A DNA stretch of 9,099 bases from Alphaproteobacteria bacterium UBA2966 (GTDB lineage Bacteria > Pseudomonadota > Alphaproteobacteria > UBA2966): the NCBI GenBank assembly GCA_002348365.1, contig DEBC01000022.1:1-9099 (forward strand). The letters are read 5' to 3'. Under the pieces are notes generated by a model. That model did no database searches and was not told the origin of the DNA. It saw nothing but the letters and a program-made list of their open reading frames with translations. The position numbers and the translations under genes were made by a program. This document shows positions 1 to 5,958 of this stretch, in pieces. The first letter of the stretch is position 1. The number at the start of each line of letters is the position of its first letter.

Positions 1-422
1 ATCCACTCTTCGGACAGGGGTTCGTCGGCGGGTACCCGCCCATGTTCAACCAGGATGACGAGTGCATGGCTGTGGGGCAGGGCAATGGTCCCCTCCCGCC
101 AGGCGGATTGCGGCAGCAAACAAATGCCGGCATGGCTTGTATCGAGGAAGTAGGCGGCGCCCTTCAGGTCCACCGCACAACGCACCGGATCGTCCGTATC
201 CGGGGCGATAGCCGGTGCCTTGTCGCCCGAGGTGAAGCCCGAGAACAAGTCTCGGTATTCCCGCAAGGCGGTTCCGAGCATATCTCCCGGCCGATGGTCC
301 GCGGCCACGGGTGCTGGCGGACGATCGATTTCCGCCACACCGCGCCCGTCGTCGCGCGCGAGTGTCTCGAGCGGGAAGGTTCCAAGGTGAAACGGGCGGT
401 TTCCGTTTTTCAACAGGCGCAT
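1..422 (-). CDS. probable reductive dehalogenase-like Fe-S protein, N-terminal part (runs off the left edge)
   Basis: About 140 codons are visible before the window ends. The protein begins MRLLKNGNRPFHLGTFPLE and contains a segment GAAYFLDTSHAGICLLP followed about 25 residues later by HALVILVEHGRVP. From memory, these blocks resemble the N-terminal part of the cytoplasmic reductive-dehalogenase-like corrinoid/iron-sulfur proteins common in marine Alphaproteobacteria. The [4Fe-4S] cysteine motifs that would settle this should lie beyond the window, so the family call is tentative. An epoxyqueuosine-reductase-like or other ferredoxin-domain protein is possible. ATG at 422 is the only standard start in frame: a TGA lies at 477-479, and no ATG, GTG or TTG occurs between them. 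No good Shine-Dalgarno precedes it. The codons upstream of ATG422 (LFRPTPDIRH) look protein-like, so the true start may have been lost in the rearranged region next door. Confidence 0.5.
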   Translation of the reverse strand, partial: MRLLKNGNRPFHLGTFPLETLARDDGRGVAEIDRPPAPVAADHRPGDMLGTALREYRDLFSGFTSGDKAPAIAPDTDDPVRCAVDLKGAAYFLDTSHAGICLLPQSAWREGTIALPHSHALVILVEHGRVPADEPLSEEW

Positions 423-542
423 GTGGCGAATATCCGGGGTCGGTCGAAACAGGTTTGGTGTGAACGCGGAAGGCGTTCATTCTCGCGACGATTGGCATCG
501 ACCACAACCGCGATCATCAGATCGTGGAACTGGCGCGTGAAT
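423..542. other. unassigned stretch between the HlyD relic and the left-edge gene
   Basis: About 120 bases where no frame on either strand gives a recognisable product. Several short open frames cross it, but none has a convincing start with a ribosome site or a family motif. It joins the plus-strand HlyD relic to the minus-strand gene, whose own 5' end is ambiguous. It is therefore likely to contain the breakpoint of an old deletion or rearrangement. Confidence 0.45.
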
Positions 543-839
543 TTCCGGGCCGATTACGCGGTCGAGCTGGAGACGGCGCTTGGGCGCGAAAGGCTGGTAA
601 AAGCGATCGAGAAACGCTCGCGCGCGGTGATTGCCTGTCCGATCGAAGGGGTGGCTCAGAATCTCACCTATCATAGGATCGGCGGTGTCGTGGCGCCGGC
701 GGATGCGACCATGCAGATCGTACCTTCACGTGAACGCCTGCCGATCATTCCCGGAATGCAGGCGGCCACTGATATCCACACCGGCAAGAAACGCTTGCAC
801 GATAAACTGATACAGCCGGTGTTGAAGACGGGTTCGTAA
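543..839 (+). pseudogene. remnant of a HlyD-family type I secretion adaptor, C-terminal end with internal deletion
   Basis: This is the only plus-strand coding signal in the window. The reading frame ending at the TAA at 837-839 gives, in order, a coiled-coil-like end (ELETALGRERLVKAIEKRS), a lipoyl/barrel-sandwich half (VIACPIEGVAQNLTYHRIGGVVAP then MQIVPSRERL), and the terminal hairpin and inner-membrane-anchor motif (PGMQAATDIHTGKK then LIQPVLKT). These are recognisable blocks of HlyD/PrtE/LapC-type membrane-fusion proteins, which bridge a type I ABC exporter and a TolC-like channel. In intact members roughly 100 residues of beta-barrel domain lie between IVPSxERL and PGMQA. Here the two are joined directly at about 741-750. 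The long N-terminal part with the membrane helix is also missing, and no start or ribosome site precedes the homology. It is convergent with purU, 14 bases away. I regard it as a dead relic. Confidence 0.68.
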
Positions 840-853
840 GCGTTCCGCAGACG

Positions 854-1729
854 CTAGGAGAAGACGACTGTTCGCTCGCCGCGCAACAGCACGCGTTGCT
901 CAATGTGGTAGCGCACGGCCCGGGCTAGGACGACACTCTCAAGATCGCGGCCGATGCGCTCCAGATGCTCGGGCGTATGTGCGTGGGAGACTCGGCTGGT
1001 TTCCTGCTCAATGATCGGGCCTTCGTCGAGGTCCGGCGTAACGTAGTGGGCCGTGGCACCAATTAGCTTTACCCCGCGCGTATGTGCCTGCTGATAGGGT
1101 TTGGCGCCCTTAAAGCCGGGCAGGAAAGAATGATGGATGTTGATACAGCGCCCAGACAGATACGCGCACATCGCCGGTGAGAGGATTTGCATGTAGCGGG
1201 CAAGGATGACTAGCTCCGCACCAGTTTCCTCGACCAGGTCCCGGATCTTGGTTTCTTGGGCAGACTTGGTGTCTGATGTGACCGGCAGGTGGTAGTACGG
1301 AATACCGTAGAAATCGGCCAAAGGCTTCTGGTCGGGATGGTTGGACACGATACCAACTACATCCATATCCAGAGATCCCGAATTGGTCCGGTAGAGAAGA
1401 TCGTTCAGGCAATGCCCCGGTTTCGAGACCAGGATCAGTGCCTTGGGCCGGACGTTCTGGTCCCGGATGGACCATTCCATGGAGAACCGGCTGGCAATCG
1501 GGCCGAAGGACGCCGAGAGATTTTCCATATCCGGTGTTGCGTCGCCCGCACCAAATACCGCGCGCATGAAGAACTGGCCGGATATCTCGTCGTCGAACTG
1601 CGCCGATTCAAGAATGTTGCAATCCTGCTGCGCTAGAAAGCTTGCTACGTCCGCGACTATGCCCATCCGGTCGGCGCACGACAGGTTGAGGCTATAGCGC
1701 CGGTCGAAATGCTGGGAGACATCGGTCAT
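854..1729 (-). CDS. purU: formyltetrahydrofolate deformylase PurU
   Basis: Hydrolyses 10-formyl-tetrahydrofolate to tetrahydrofolate and formate in the cytoplasm, balancing the one-carbon folate pool and supplying formate. The 291-residue protein has the family architecture and length. An N-terminal ACT domain (about residues 12-88, with NLSCADRMGIVADVASFLA) is followed by a formyltransferase-fold domain (about 94-275). The catalytic signature is complete: N197 and H199 in NIHHSFLPGF, then GAKPYQQA, and D235 in LIGATAHYVTPDLDEGPIIEQ. The ATG at 1729 gives the expected N-terminus. The Shine-Dalgarno in front of it is weak. It follows the transporter block by 94 bases on the same strand, so it may be co-transcribed. 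PurU paralogues often sit in clusters that break down methylated amines or other one-carbon-releasing substrates (family knowledge), which fits a catabolic role here, although a housekeeping role is equally possible. Confidence 0.96.
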   Translation of the reverse strand: MTDVSQHFDRRYSLNLSCADRMGIVADVASFLAQQDCNILESAQFDDEISGQFFMRAVFGAGDATPDMENLSASFGPIASRFSMEWSIRDQNVRPKALILVSKPGHCLNDLLYRTNSGSLDMDVVGIVSNHPDQKPLADFYGIPYYHLPVTSDTKSAQETKIRDLVEETGAELVILARYMQILSPAMCAYLSGRCINIHHSFLPGFKGAKPYQQAHTRGVKLIGATAHYVTPDLDEGPIIEQETSRVSHAHTPEHLERIGRDLESVVLARAVRYHIEQRVLLRGERTVVFS

Positions 1730-1823
1730 GAGTAAAATGGCCAGAGGTTTCGCACGTGGATGAGCGCGCCGGTTTTAATCCTGAAGCGGATGCACTGGCA
1801 AGAGGTGCAAAGACCGTATCTGC
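1730..1823. other. intergenic gap upstream of purU
   Basis: A 94-base non-coding gap between the small membrane protein gene and purU. The only structure I see is a weak 5-bp inverted repeat (TGCAC at 1791-1795, GTGCA at 1805-1809) with a 9-base loop and no T-run. This is not convincing as a terminator. There is no clear -35/-10 pair, so purU may be read through from the transporter operon. Confidence 0.35.
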
Positions 1824-2204
1824 CTAACCGCCACCCTTCGGTGCCAGGTCGATTTTCTCAATCCAGTATTGCTGCGACAGCCAGCGCACATTGGCCGGGC
1901 GAACCCGGACCAGCAGCGTGGTATGGCCTTCGGTTCCACGTTGTACACCGACCTCGTTATAGGTGTTCGAATGGAACCGCTCGGGCGGAAATTTGGCCGT
2001 GACGAGCAGGTCAAGATTTTTCGGATTCTTGTCGAGTTCAACCGAAAGCGCATCGGTTATCCGGCTCGGACCGGTGACCCGCCCATAGCTTTCCCAGCCT
2101 ATCCAGATCACCGCGACAACGATTATGAAAAGAATGTCGCGACGCTTGTACCAGGTCCGCCGGCGTTTTGCCGGACGCACTTCATCGAGTTCTTGTGACG
2201 TCAT
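1824..2204 (-). CDS. small single-span membrane protein of the ABC transporter operon, function unknown
   Basis: A 126-residue protein I do not recognise. The ATG at 2204 is chosen because it lies one base past the TGA of the preceding permease (2206-2208), with a modest GGAAG upstream. This arrangement suggests translational coupling. The first 22 residues are strongly basic (KRRR, YKRR), followed by one hydrophobic helix at about residues 23-41 (ILFIIVVAVIWIGW). By the positive-inside rule the N-terminus is cytoplasmic and the remaining ~85 residues are periplasmic. The periplasmic part (LDLLVTAKFPPERF, NEVGVQRGTEGHTTLLVRVRP, RWLSQQYWIEKIDL) looks like a small beta-rich domain. There are no cysteines and no lipobox. 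Its place as the last gene of a NitT/TauT-type transporter suggests an accessory subunit or modulator, which is inference from position only. Confidence 0.82.
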   Translation of the reverse strand: MTSQELDEVRPAKRRRTWYKRRDILFIIVVAVIWIGWESYGRVTGPSRITDALSVELDKNPKNLDLLVTAKFPPERFHSNTYNEVGVQRGTEGHTTLLVRVRPANVRWLSQQYWIEKIDLAPKGGG

Positions 2205-2205
2205 A

Positions 2206-3066
2206 TCAAGTGGGCTTCCAGACCAGACCCCACCGCTCGATCGTCCACTTCTCCAGGGGAACCAGGAGATAGCGGTCGGTGGCAAGGAAGATGATCGAAA
2301 TCAGGATAACTCCGAGGAACACTTCCTCGGTTTTGAATTCGGATGCCGACACGAAAATCATGAACCCGAGGCCGCTGTCACCGCCGATCATTTCAGCCGC
2401 GATCAGGGCGCGCCAGCCGAAACCCATAGCCATCCGGCCACCGGTGATGATCGAGGGCATGGCGCCCGGCAGGTAGACCTGTCGGATCGTATCAAGATGC
2501 GAGCCACCGAGTGTCTGGACTCCTTGAACTAGGACCCTGGGGACCGCGCGCACGCCCATCATGGTGTTGAAGAATAGCAACCAGAATATGGTGTTCAGCA
2601 TGATGAACAGAGTGGTCTCCCAGCCAACACCGAACCAGACGACGGCGAGCGGGATCCAGGCGATCCCCGAGACTGAGTTCATAAACACGCCGATCGGCTC
2701 GAGATAGGCCGATACGGTCCGGTTCATGCCCGCCAGGATACCGAAACCGATACCAAGTGGGACGCCGACCACGGTGGCCAGCATGACCCGGCCGATGGAG
2801 GACAGGACATTGTTCGACAGCTGACAACCATTGTGGCCATCTACGGCCGCCATAAAGCTGGGACAGTCGCTCTGAAGCCAGAATATGGCCTCCCAGACAT
2901 CGGTAATGGGCGGTATTTCGACCGGGTCGAACCAGACAAAGGCCGTATTCATCTCCCAAAGCGCGATCAGGACAATGAACGGAATCAGTCCAAGGATGAA
3001 TTTGCGCAGGCGCTGACGTCCGAAACGTTTTTGAACTGCAATCGAGAACTCTGTTAACGCGGTCAT
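2206..3066 (-). CDS. ABC transporter permease, NitT/TauT (SsuC-like) family
   Basis: Inner-membrane permease of 286 residues with a BPD_transp_1 fold. It has an N-terminal helix (KFILGLIPFIVLIALWEM, about 23-40), then a core of about five helices. The cytoplasmic EAA coupling loop lies at about residues 181-205 (GVQTLGGSHLDTIRQVYLPGAMP). GWRALIAAEMIGGDSGLGFMI is typical of SsuC/TauC permeases. The start codon overlaps the stop of the upstream permease by four bases (ATGA, 3063-3066), so it is almost certainly translated with it. Together they form the heterodimeric channel of the importer. An unusual stretch lies in the first predicted periplasmic loop (about residues 64-86), with two cysteines, C68 and C81, thirteen residues apart. 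It looks longer than the usual SsuC loop and could carry a disulfide. The substrate cannot be assigned from the sequence. Confidence 0.92.
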   Translation of the reverse strand: MTALTEFSIAVQKRFGRQRLRKFILGLIPFIVLIALWEMNTAFVWFDPVEIPPITDVWEAIFWLQSDCPSFMAAVDGHNGCQLSNNVLSSIGRVMLATVVGVPLGIGFGILAGMNRTVSAYLEPIGVFMNSVSGIAWIPLAVVWFGVGWETTLFIMLNTIFWLLFFNTMMGVRAVPRVLVQGVQTLGGSHLDTIRQVYLPGAMPSIITGGRMAMGFGWRALIAAEMIGGDSGLGFMIFVSASEFKTEEVFLGVILISIIFLATDRYLLVPLEKWTIERWGLVWKPT

Positions 3067-3878
3067 CGTGTTACGAGTCCCCAGCGTTCAATGGTGTCCG
3101 ATTCAAGCGGACGCAGCAGGAAGTGATCCAGCAGGATCCAGGTAAACCCGATCAGCGCCATTCCCAGAATGATCTGGGCCGTGTTGTCGAGTTCCTGTCC
3201 GGCAAAGATCATGTTGCCAAGGCCAGCCTGTCCGGCAAGCATCTCGCCGGCAATCACGGCACGCCAGGCGAACCCGATGGACAGGCGGGAACCGATCGCC
3301 ACTGACGGCATGGCGCCGGGTAGCAGGACGTCGCGGATGATCTGGAAGCGCGTGGCGCCCAGGGTTCGCGCTGCGCTGATGTAGCGCATGGGAACCGCCC
3401 TAACACCGGAGAGCACGTTGAACGCGATCGGGAAGAAGCTCGTGTAAAGGATCACGATCATCACGGTCGTGTTGCTGTTGCCGAACCAGATGACGATGAT
3501 CGGGAAAATCGCGATACCCGAGACCGACTGGAAGAAGTTCATCAGCGGATAGAACATATCCGCGATGGTCCGGTTGAGGCCCAGGATCAGTCCGAACGGG
3601 ATGCCCATCAGAAGGCCAACGATGCTGCCGATCACGAGGCGCGTCAGCGTATCGGAGTAGAAGCTTACGAGAACGCCCTTCTCGAGCAAATCGGCGGACG
3701 AAATCAGTGTCGTCAGGGGCGAGGGCAGATAGCGGTCCGGTCGCTCGATGATCGACGAGATTATTCCCCAGAGTATGAACACCCCGATGGTCAGGATGAT
3801 CAGCTGGACGGCCCGGCTGTCAGAGAGGGTTCTTCTCAGGCTTTTCCGGCGAACCGGGGCGGCATCAGCCGTCGTCAT
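3063..3878 (-). CDS. ABC transporter permease, NitT/TauT (SsuC-like) family
   Basis: First permease of the importer, 271 residues from the ATG at 3878. I prefer this start over a possible one at 3926 because a near-perfect GGAGGT lies at 3887-3892, eight bases upstream. The shorter protein also begins with a normal basic leader (MTTADAAPVRRKSLRR). Its start lies 14 bases inside the end of the ATPase gene. The first membrane helix is at about residues 24-43, the core helices follow, and the EAA loop is at about 169-191 (AARTLGATRFQIIRDVLLPGAMP). Then comes the family block AWRAVIAGEMLAGQAGLGNMI. It pairs with the second permease, with which it shares the C-terminal TIERWGLV motif, suggesting that the two arose by duplication. 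Sequence classes it with sulfonate/nitrate/taurine-type permeases but does not give the substrate. Confidence 0.93.
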   Translation of the reverse strand: MTTADAAPVRRKSLRRTLSDSRAVQLIILTIGVFILWGIISSIIERPDRYLPSPLTTLISSADLLEKGVLVSFYSDTLTRLVIGSIVGLLMGIPFGLILGLNRTIADMFYPLMNFFQSVSGIAIFPIIVIWFGNSNTTVMIVILYTSFFPIAFNVLSGVRAVPMRYISAARTLGATRFQIIRDVLLPGAMPSVAIGSRLSIGFAWRAVIAGEMLAGQAGLGNMIFAGQELDNTAQIILGMALIGFTWILLDHFLLRPLESDTIERWGLVTR

Positions 3879-4662
3879 CGCTTGTGACCTCCGATCGCAC
3901 CAGGCTAAGGATTTCGTCGCGCGCATCGGTGAACTTCGAATTGTTCACCATGTCCTTCCACTGGCGTTCCTCGCGCGGGATGTCGATCTTGATTTCCGAC
4001 TTGATCTGGCCCGGACGTCGCGAAAAGACGATGCATCGATCGCCGAGGAAGGCGGCTTCCTCGACTGAATGGGTAATGAACAAGATGGTCTTCTTGGTCG
4101 CCATCACGACTTTGTTCAACTCATCCTGGAGAGTGATTCGTGTTTGCGCGTCGACGGCCGCGAACGGTTCGTCCATCAGCATGATGACGGGATCTGCGCA
4201 CAGGGTTCTCGCCACGGCGACACGTTGCTTCATGCCGCCTGACAATTCGTGGGGATAACGATCCTCGAAGCCTGACAGGCCGACCAGATCGACATATTCC
4301 TGGACCCGCCGCTGCAATTCCCTTTTCGGGGTGCGGCGCAACTCCAAGCCGTGGCCGATGTTCCGCGAGACCGTGCGCCAGGGTAGGATTGCATGTTCCT
4401 GGAACACGACACCGCGATCTGGGCCGGGACCCTTGATCTCAATGCCGTCCACCATAGCCCGGCCTTCCCGGTAGGGGAGGAGCCCGGCGATAATGTTTAG
4501 GAACGTGGTCTTGCCGCAGCCACTGGGGCCAACGATAGCAACAAATTCGTTTTCATAGATCTGCAGGTTGATGTCATCAAGGGCGTGGACGGACTCGCCT
4601 GTGTACTCATCGGGATAGTGATGAGACAGGCCCTGGACGATTAGTTTTGCTTCAACAGTCAT
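3865..4662 (-). CDS. ABC transporter ATP-binding protein, NitT/TauT (SsuB/TauB-like) family
   Basis: Cytoplasmic ATPase of 265 residues that powers the importer. All nucleotide-binding motifs are intact: Walker A GPSGCGKT (45-52), Q-loop glutamine Q88 in VVFQEHAILPW, signature LSGGMKQRVAVARTL (140-154), Walker B VIMLMDEPFAAVD with catalytic E165, and the H-loop histidine H198 in ITHSVEEA. The run ITHSVEEAAFLGDRCIVFSRRPGQI is characteristic of the nitrate/sulfonate/taurine subfamily. The ATG at 4662 has only a weak GGGA-type ribosome site. It lies 89 bases after the binding-protein gene, with a strong stem-loop between, and its 3' end overlaps the first permease start by 14 bases. Confidence 0.96.
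   Translation of the reverse strand: MTVEAKLIVQGLSHHYPDEYTGESVHALDDINLQIYENEFVAIVGPSGCGKTTFLNIIAGLLPYREGRAMVDGIEIKGPGPDRGVVFQEHAILPWRTVSRNIGHGLELRRTPKRELQRRVQEYVDLVGLSGFEDRYPHELSGGMKQRVAVARTLCADPVIMLMDEPFAAVDAQTRITLQDELNKVVMATKKTILFITHSVEEAAFLGDRCIVFSRRPGQIKSEIKIDIPREERQWKDMVNNSKFTDARDEILSLVRSEVTSDDDG
3887..3892 (-). promoter_or_regulatory. strong ribosome binding site deciding the first permease start
   Basis: GGAGGT on the minus strand, embedded in the last codons of the ATPase gene and eight bases before ATG3878. It supports the internal ATG over the upstream in-frame start at 3926, and implies coupled translation of ATPase and permease. Confidence 0.75.
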
Positions 4663-4679
4663 AACGTTCCCGAAGTTTC

Positions 4680-4709
4680 GACGGGCGCGAGGATCACCCC
4701 GCGCCCGCC
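4680..4709 (-). other. 13-bp GC-rich stem-loop between binding-protein and ATPase genes
   Basis: Arms 4680-4692 and 4697-4709 pair over 13 positions in the minus-strand RNA (11 Watson-Crick pairs and 2 G-U) around a 4-base loop. No T-run follows on the minus strand, so it is not a classic intrinsic terminator. It begins 42 bases after the binding-protein stop codon. In many ABC importers such a hairpin protects the 3' end of the binding-protein message or partly terminates transcription, giving excess binding protein over membrane parts. That role is inferred from position. Confidence 0.7.
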
Positions 4710-4751
4710 TAACCCATCAAAGTTGATTCGTTTTTTAAAGCGCTACAAGGC

Positions 4752-5771
4752 TTATTTTGCACCGCCAAGATCAGAGAACCATTCCGGGTGACGCTTCATC
4801 GTCGACTCGATGAACTTCGAATCTAGATATTTGGCCGGGTCGTACGGCTTCTTCATTTTCTTCTGCTCGATGAGAAGATCGACGGCCTTGCTGAACGCCT
4901 TGGACGTGTTGGTGCCGATGCGCGGATCGTAGACCCAGAAATCGAGACCCGCGAGGACCTCTTCCTTGGTCATGTTCACGAAGCGCGTGCCGATCTCTGC
5001 AACCTCTTCCTTATTGGCGGGGTTGCGGACATAGGCGGCCGCTTCGGCCATGGAGTCCACGAACTTCTGAGTTGCCGCTTCGTCCTTGTAGACCCGATCC
5101 GGGTTGCCGTGGAGATAGGCGCAGAAGCAGACGAGGTCGCCGCCACGCTTCACGATCTTAGCGCCCGCAACCTTCTGGGTTGCACGGAACACGAACGGCT
5201 CCCAGGCCGAGATGGCGTCAACGCCACCTGTGTCGAGGACGGAAACCAGTCCCGGCGGGCGGGTGTTCACGCGTTCGATGTCGTTGATCGATAGACCGGC
5301 TTCCTTGAGGGCCTGGCGCAGCCAGACATCGCCGGTCGAGCCGAAGGTCACGCCGACCTTTTTGCCCTTAAGATCGGCAACGGAGTTGATGCCGGAAGCG
5401 CCGGAGGCAACCAGGGCGACAACTGCGTCAGAGCTGGATTTCTCGAAGGCCGCGCCGACATAGCCGACGATCCCGCGCACGTTCAGACCGCGCTCGAGGG
5501 CGGCGGGTAGGTTGGTGAAGGCAGCCGGGGCGAAGTCGAAGTCGCCGGCGCGCAGGCCTGTGGACAGCTCTTTTCCCGTGTTGCGGATTTCGACCTTTAC
5601 GTCGACGCCGTTCTTGGCGAAGAAGCCCTTTTCTTGGGCGACAAAGACGGCAAGACCGCCGGGGTTACCGGCAGCGGCCACGACGAGATCCTTTGCGATC
5701 GCCGGATTGCCAAGTGCTACGAACGGTAATGCAGCTGCTGCTACAGCAAGATATTTCAACGATTTGAACAA
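4752..5771 (-). CDS. periplasmic substrate-binding protein, NMT1/SsuA-like family
   Basis: Captures the substrate in the periplasm for the adjoining importer. I choose the TTG at 5771 as start: GGGAGGG lies 4 bases upstream (5776-5782), and the product then begins with a clean signal peptide (MFKSLKYLAVAAAALPFVAL, cleavage likely after NPAIA at residue 26). A TTG further upstream at 5819 has no ribosome site. The mature part follows the SsuA/NMT1 pattern: NPGGLAVFVAQEKGFFAKNGVDVKV, GDFDFAPAAFTNLPAALERGLNV, and DLKGKKVGVTFGSTGDVWLRQAL, a typical ligand-contact helix. DAISAWEPFVFRA matches the taurine/sulfonate-type WEP motif. The mature chain has only two cysteines, close together at C215 and C217 in LVCFCAYLH. 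Total length is 339 residues, normal for the family. The real ligand could be a sulfonate, an amine, a heterocycle or another small organic compound. Confidence 0.9.
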   Translation of the reverse strand: MFKSLKYLAVAAAALPFVALGNPAIAKDLVVAAAGNPGGLAVFVAQEKGFFAKNGVDVKVEIRNTGKELSTGLRAGDFDFAPAAFTNLPAALERGLNVRGIVGYVGAAFEKSSSDAVVALVASGASGINSVADLKGKKVGVTFGSTGDVWLRQALKEAGLSINDIERVNTRPPGLVSVLDTGGVDAISAWEPFVFRATQKVAGAKIVKRGGDLVCFCAYLHGNPDRVYKDEAATQKFVDSMAEAAAYVRNPANKEEVAEIGTRFVNMTKEEVLAGLDFWVYDPRIGTNTSKAFSKAVDLLIEQKKMKKPYDPAKYLDSKFIESTMKRHPEWFSDLGGAK

Positions 5772-5958
5772 TGTACCCTCCCTGTTCGACTTAGTTTTAT
5801 AGAAGACCGTTGTATCCAAGTTACTATCCGAAGATTGCCCTATAATAGCAACCCTAAGCTCCCGCCCCGACGAGCCTACTGTTCCCCACGAGCAAATATG
5901 CTGGTTCGCGGTGGCATAGCAAACTGGCTGTCATGGACACCCGGAAGATGGAGCTCGG
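5772..5958 (-). promoter_or_regulatory. upstream region of the transporter operon with candidate promoters
   Basis: This 187-base gap follows the molybdenum-subunit stop and is the only sizeable non-coding region upstream of the importer. TTGCTA occurs twice on the minus strand. At 5917-5922 it is followed after 16 bases by CATATT (5895-5900). At 5846-5851 it is followed after 17 bases by GATAGT (5823-5828). Each resembles a weak sigma-70 promoter with four of six matches per box. The second would give a leader of roughly 45 bases. Between them lies a direct repeat, GCTCGTGGGG (5884-5893) and GCTCGTCGGGG (5865-5875), and a TTGC-N9-GCAA dyad overlaps the second -35 box. Either could be a regulator site. 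No T-run hairpin terminator for the upstream gene is visible. Confidence 0.35.
5776..5782 (-). promoter_or_regulatory. ribosome binding site for the TTG-started binding protein
   Basis: GGGAGGG on the minus strand, four bases before the TTG at 5769-5771. No ATG or GTG lies at a usable distance in that frame, so this site decides the non-standard start. Confidence 0.7.

Noticed and set aside
46..507. Minus-strand open frame of 153 codons
   Set aside because: Arginine/proline-rich composition and no family motifs. It overlaps the more protein-like frame starting at 422 and is best read as a shadow frame.
42..542. N-terminal part of the long plus-strand open frame that ends in the HlyD relic
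   Set aside because: Only the last ~98 codons show HlyD homology. The earlier part has random composition and lies opposite the left-edge minus-strand gene, so it is an accidental extension rather than a real N-terminus.
471..547. Plus-strand segment reading AFILATIGIDHNRDHQIVELAREF in another frame
   Set aside because: It looks protein-like for about 25 residues but has no start, is closed by stops soon after, and matches no family I know. It could be a relic fragment but cannot be supported.
4716..4736. Small ATCAA/TTGAT inverted repeat followed by a T-run on the plus strand as a terminator
   Set aside because: The stem is only five pairs, and no plus-strand gene ends nearby. On the minus strand, where the genes lie, the T-run is on the wrong side.
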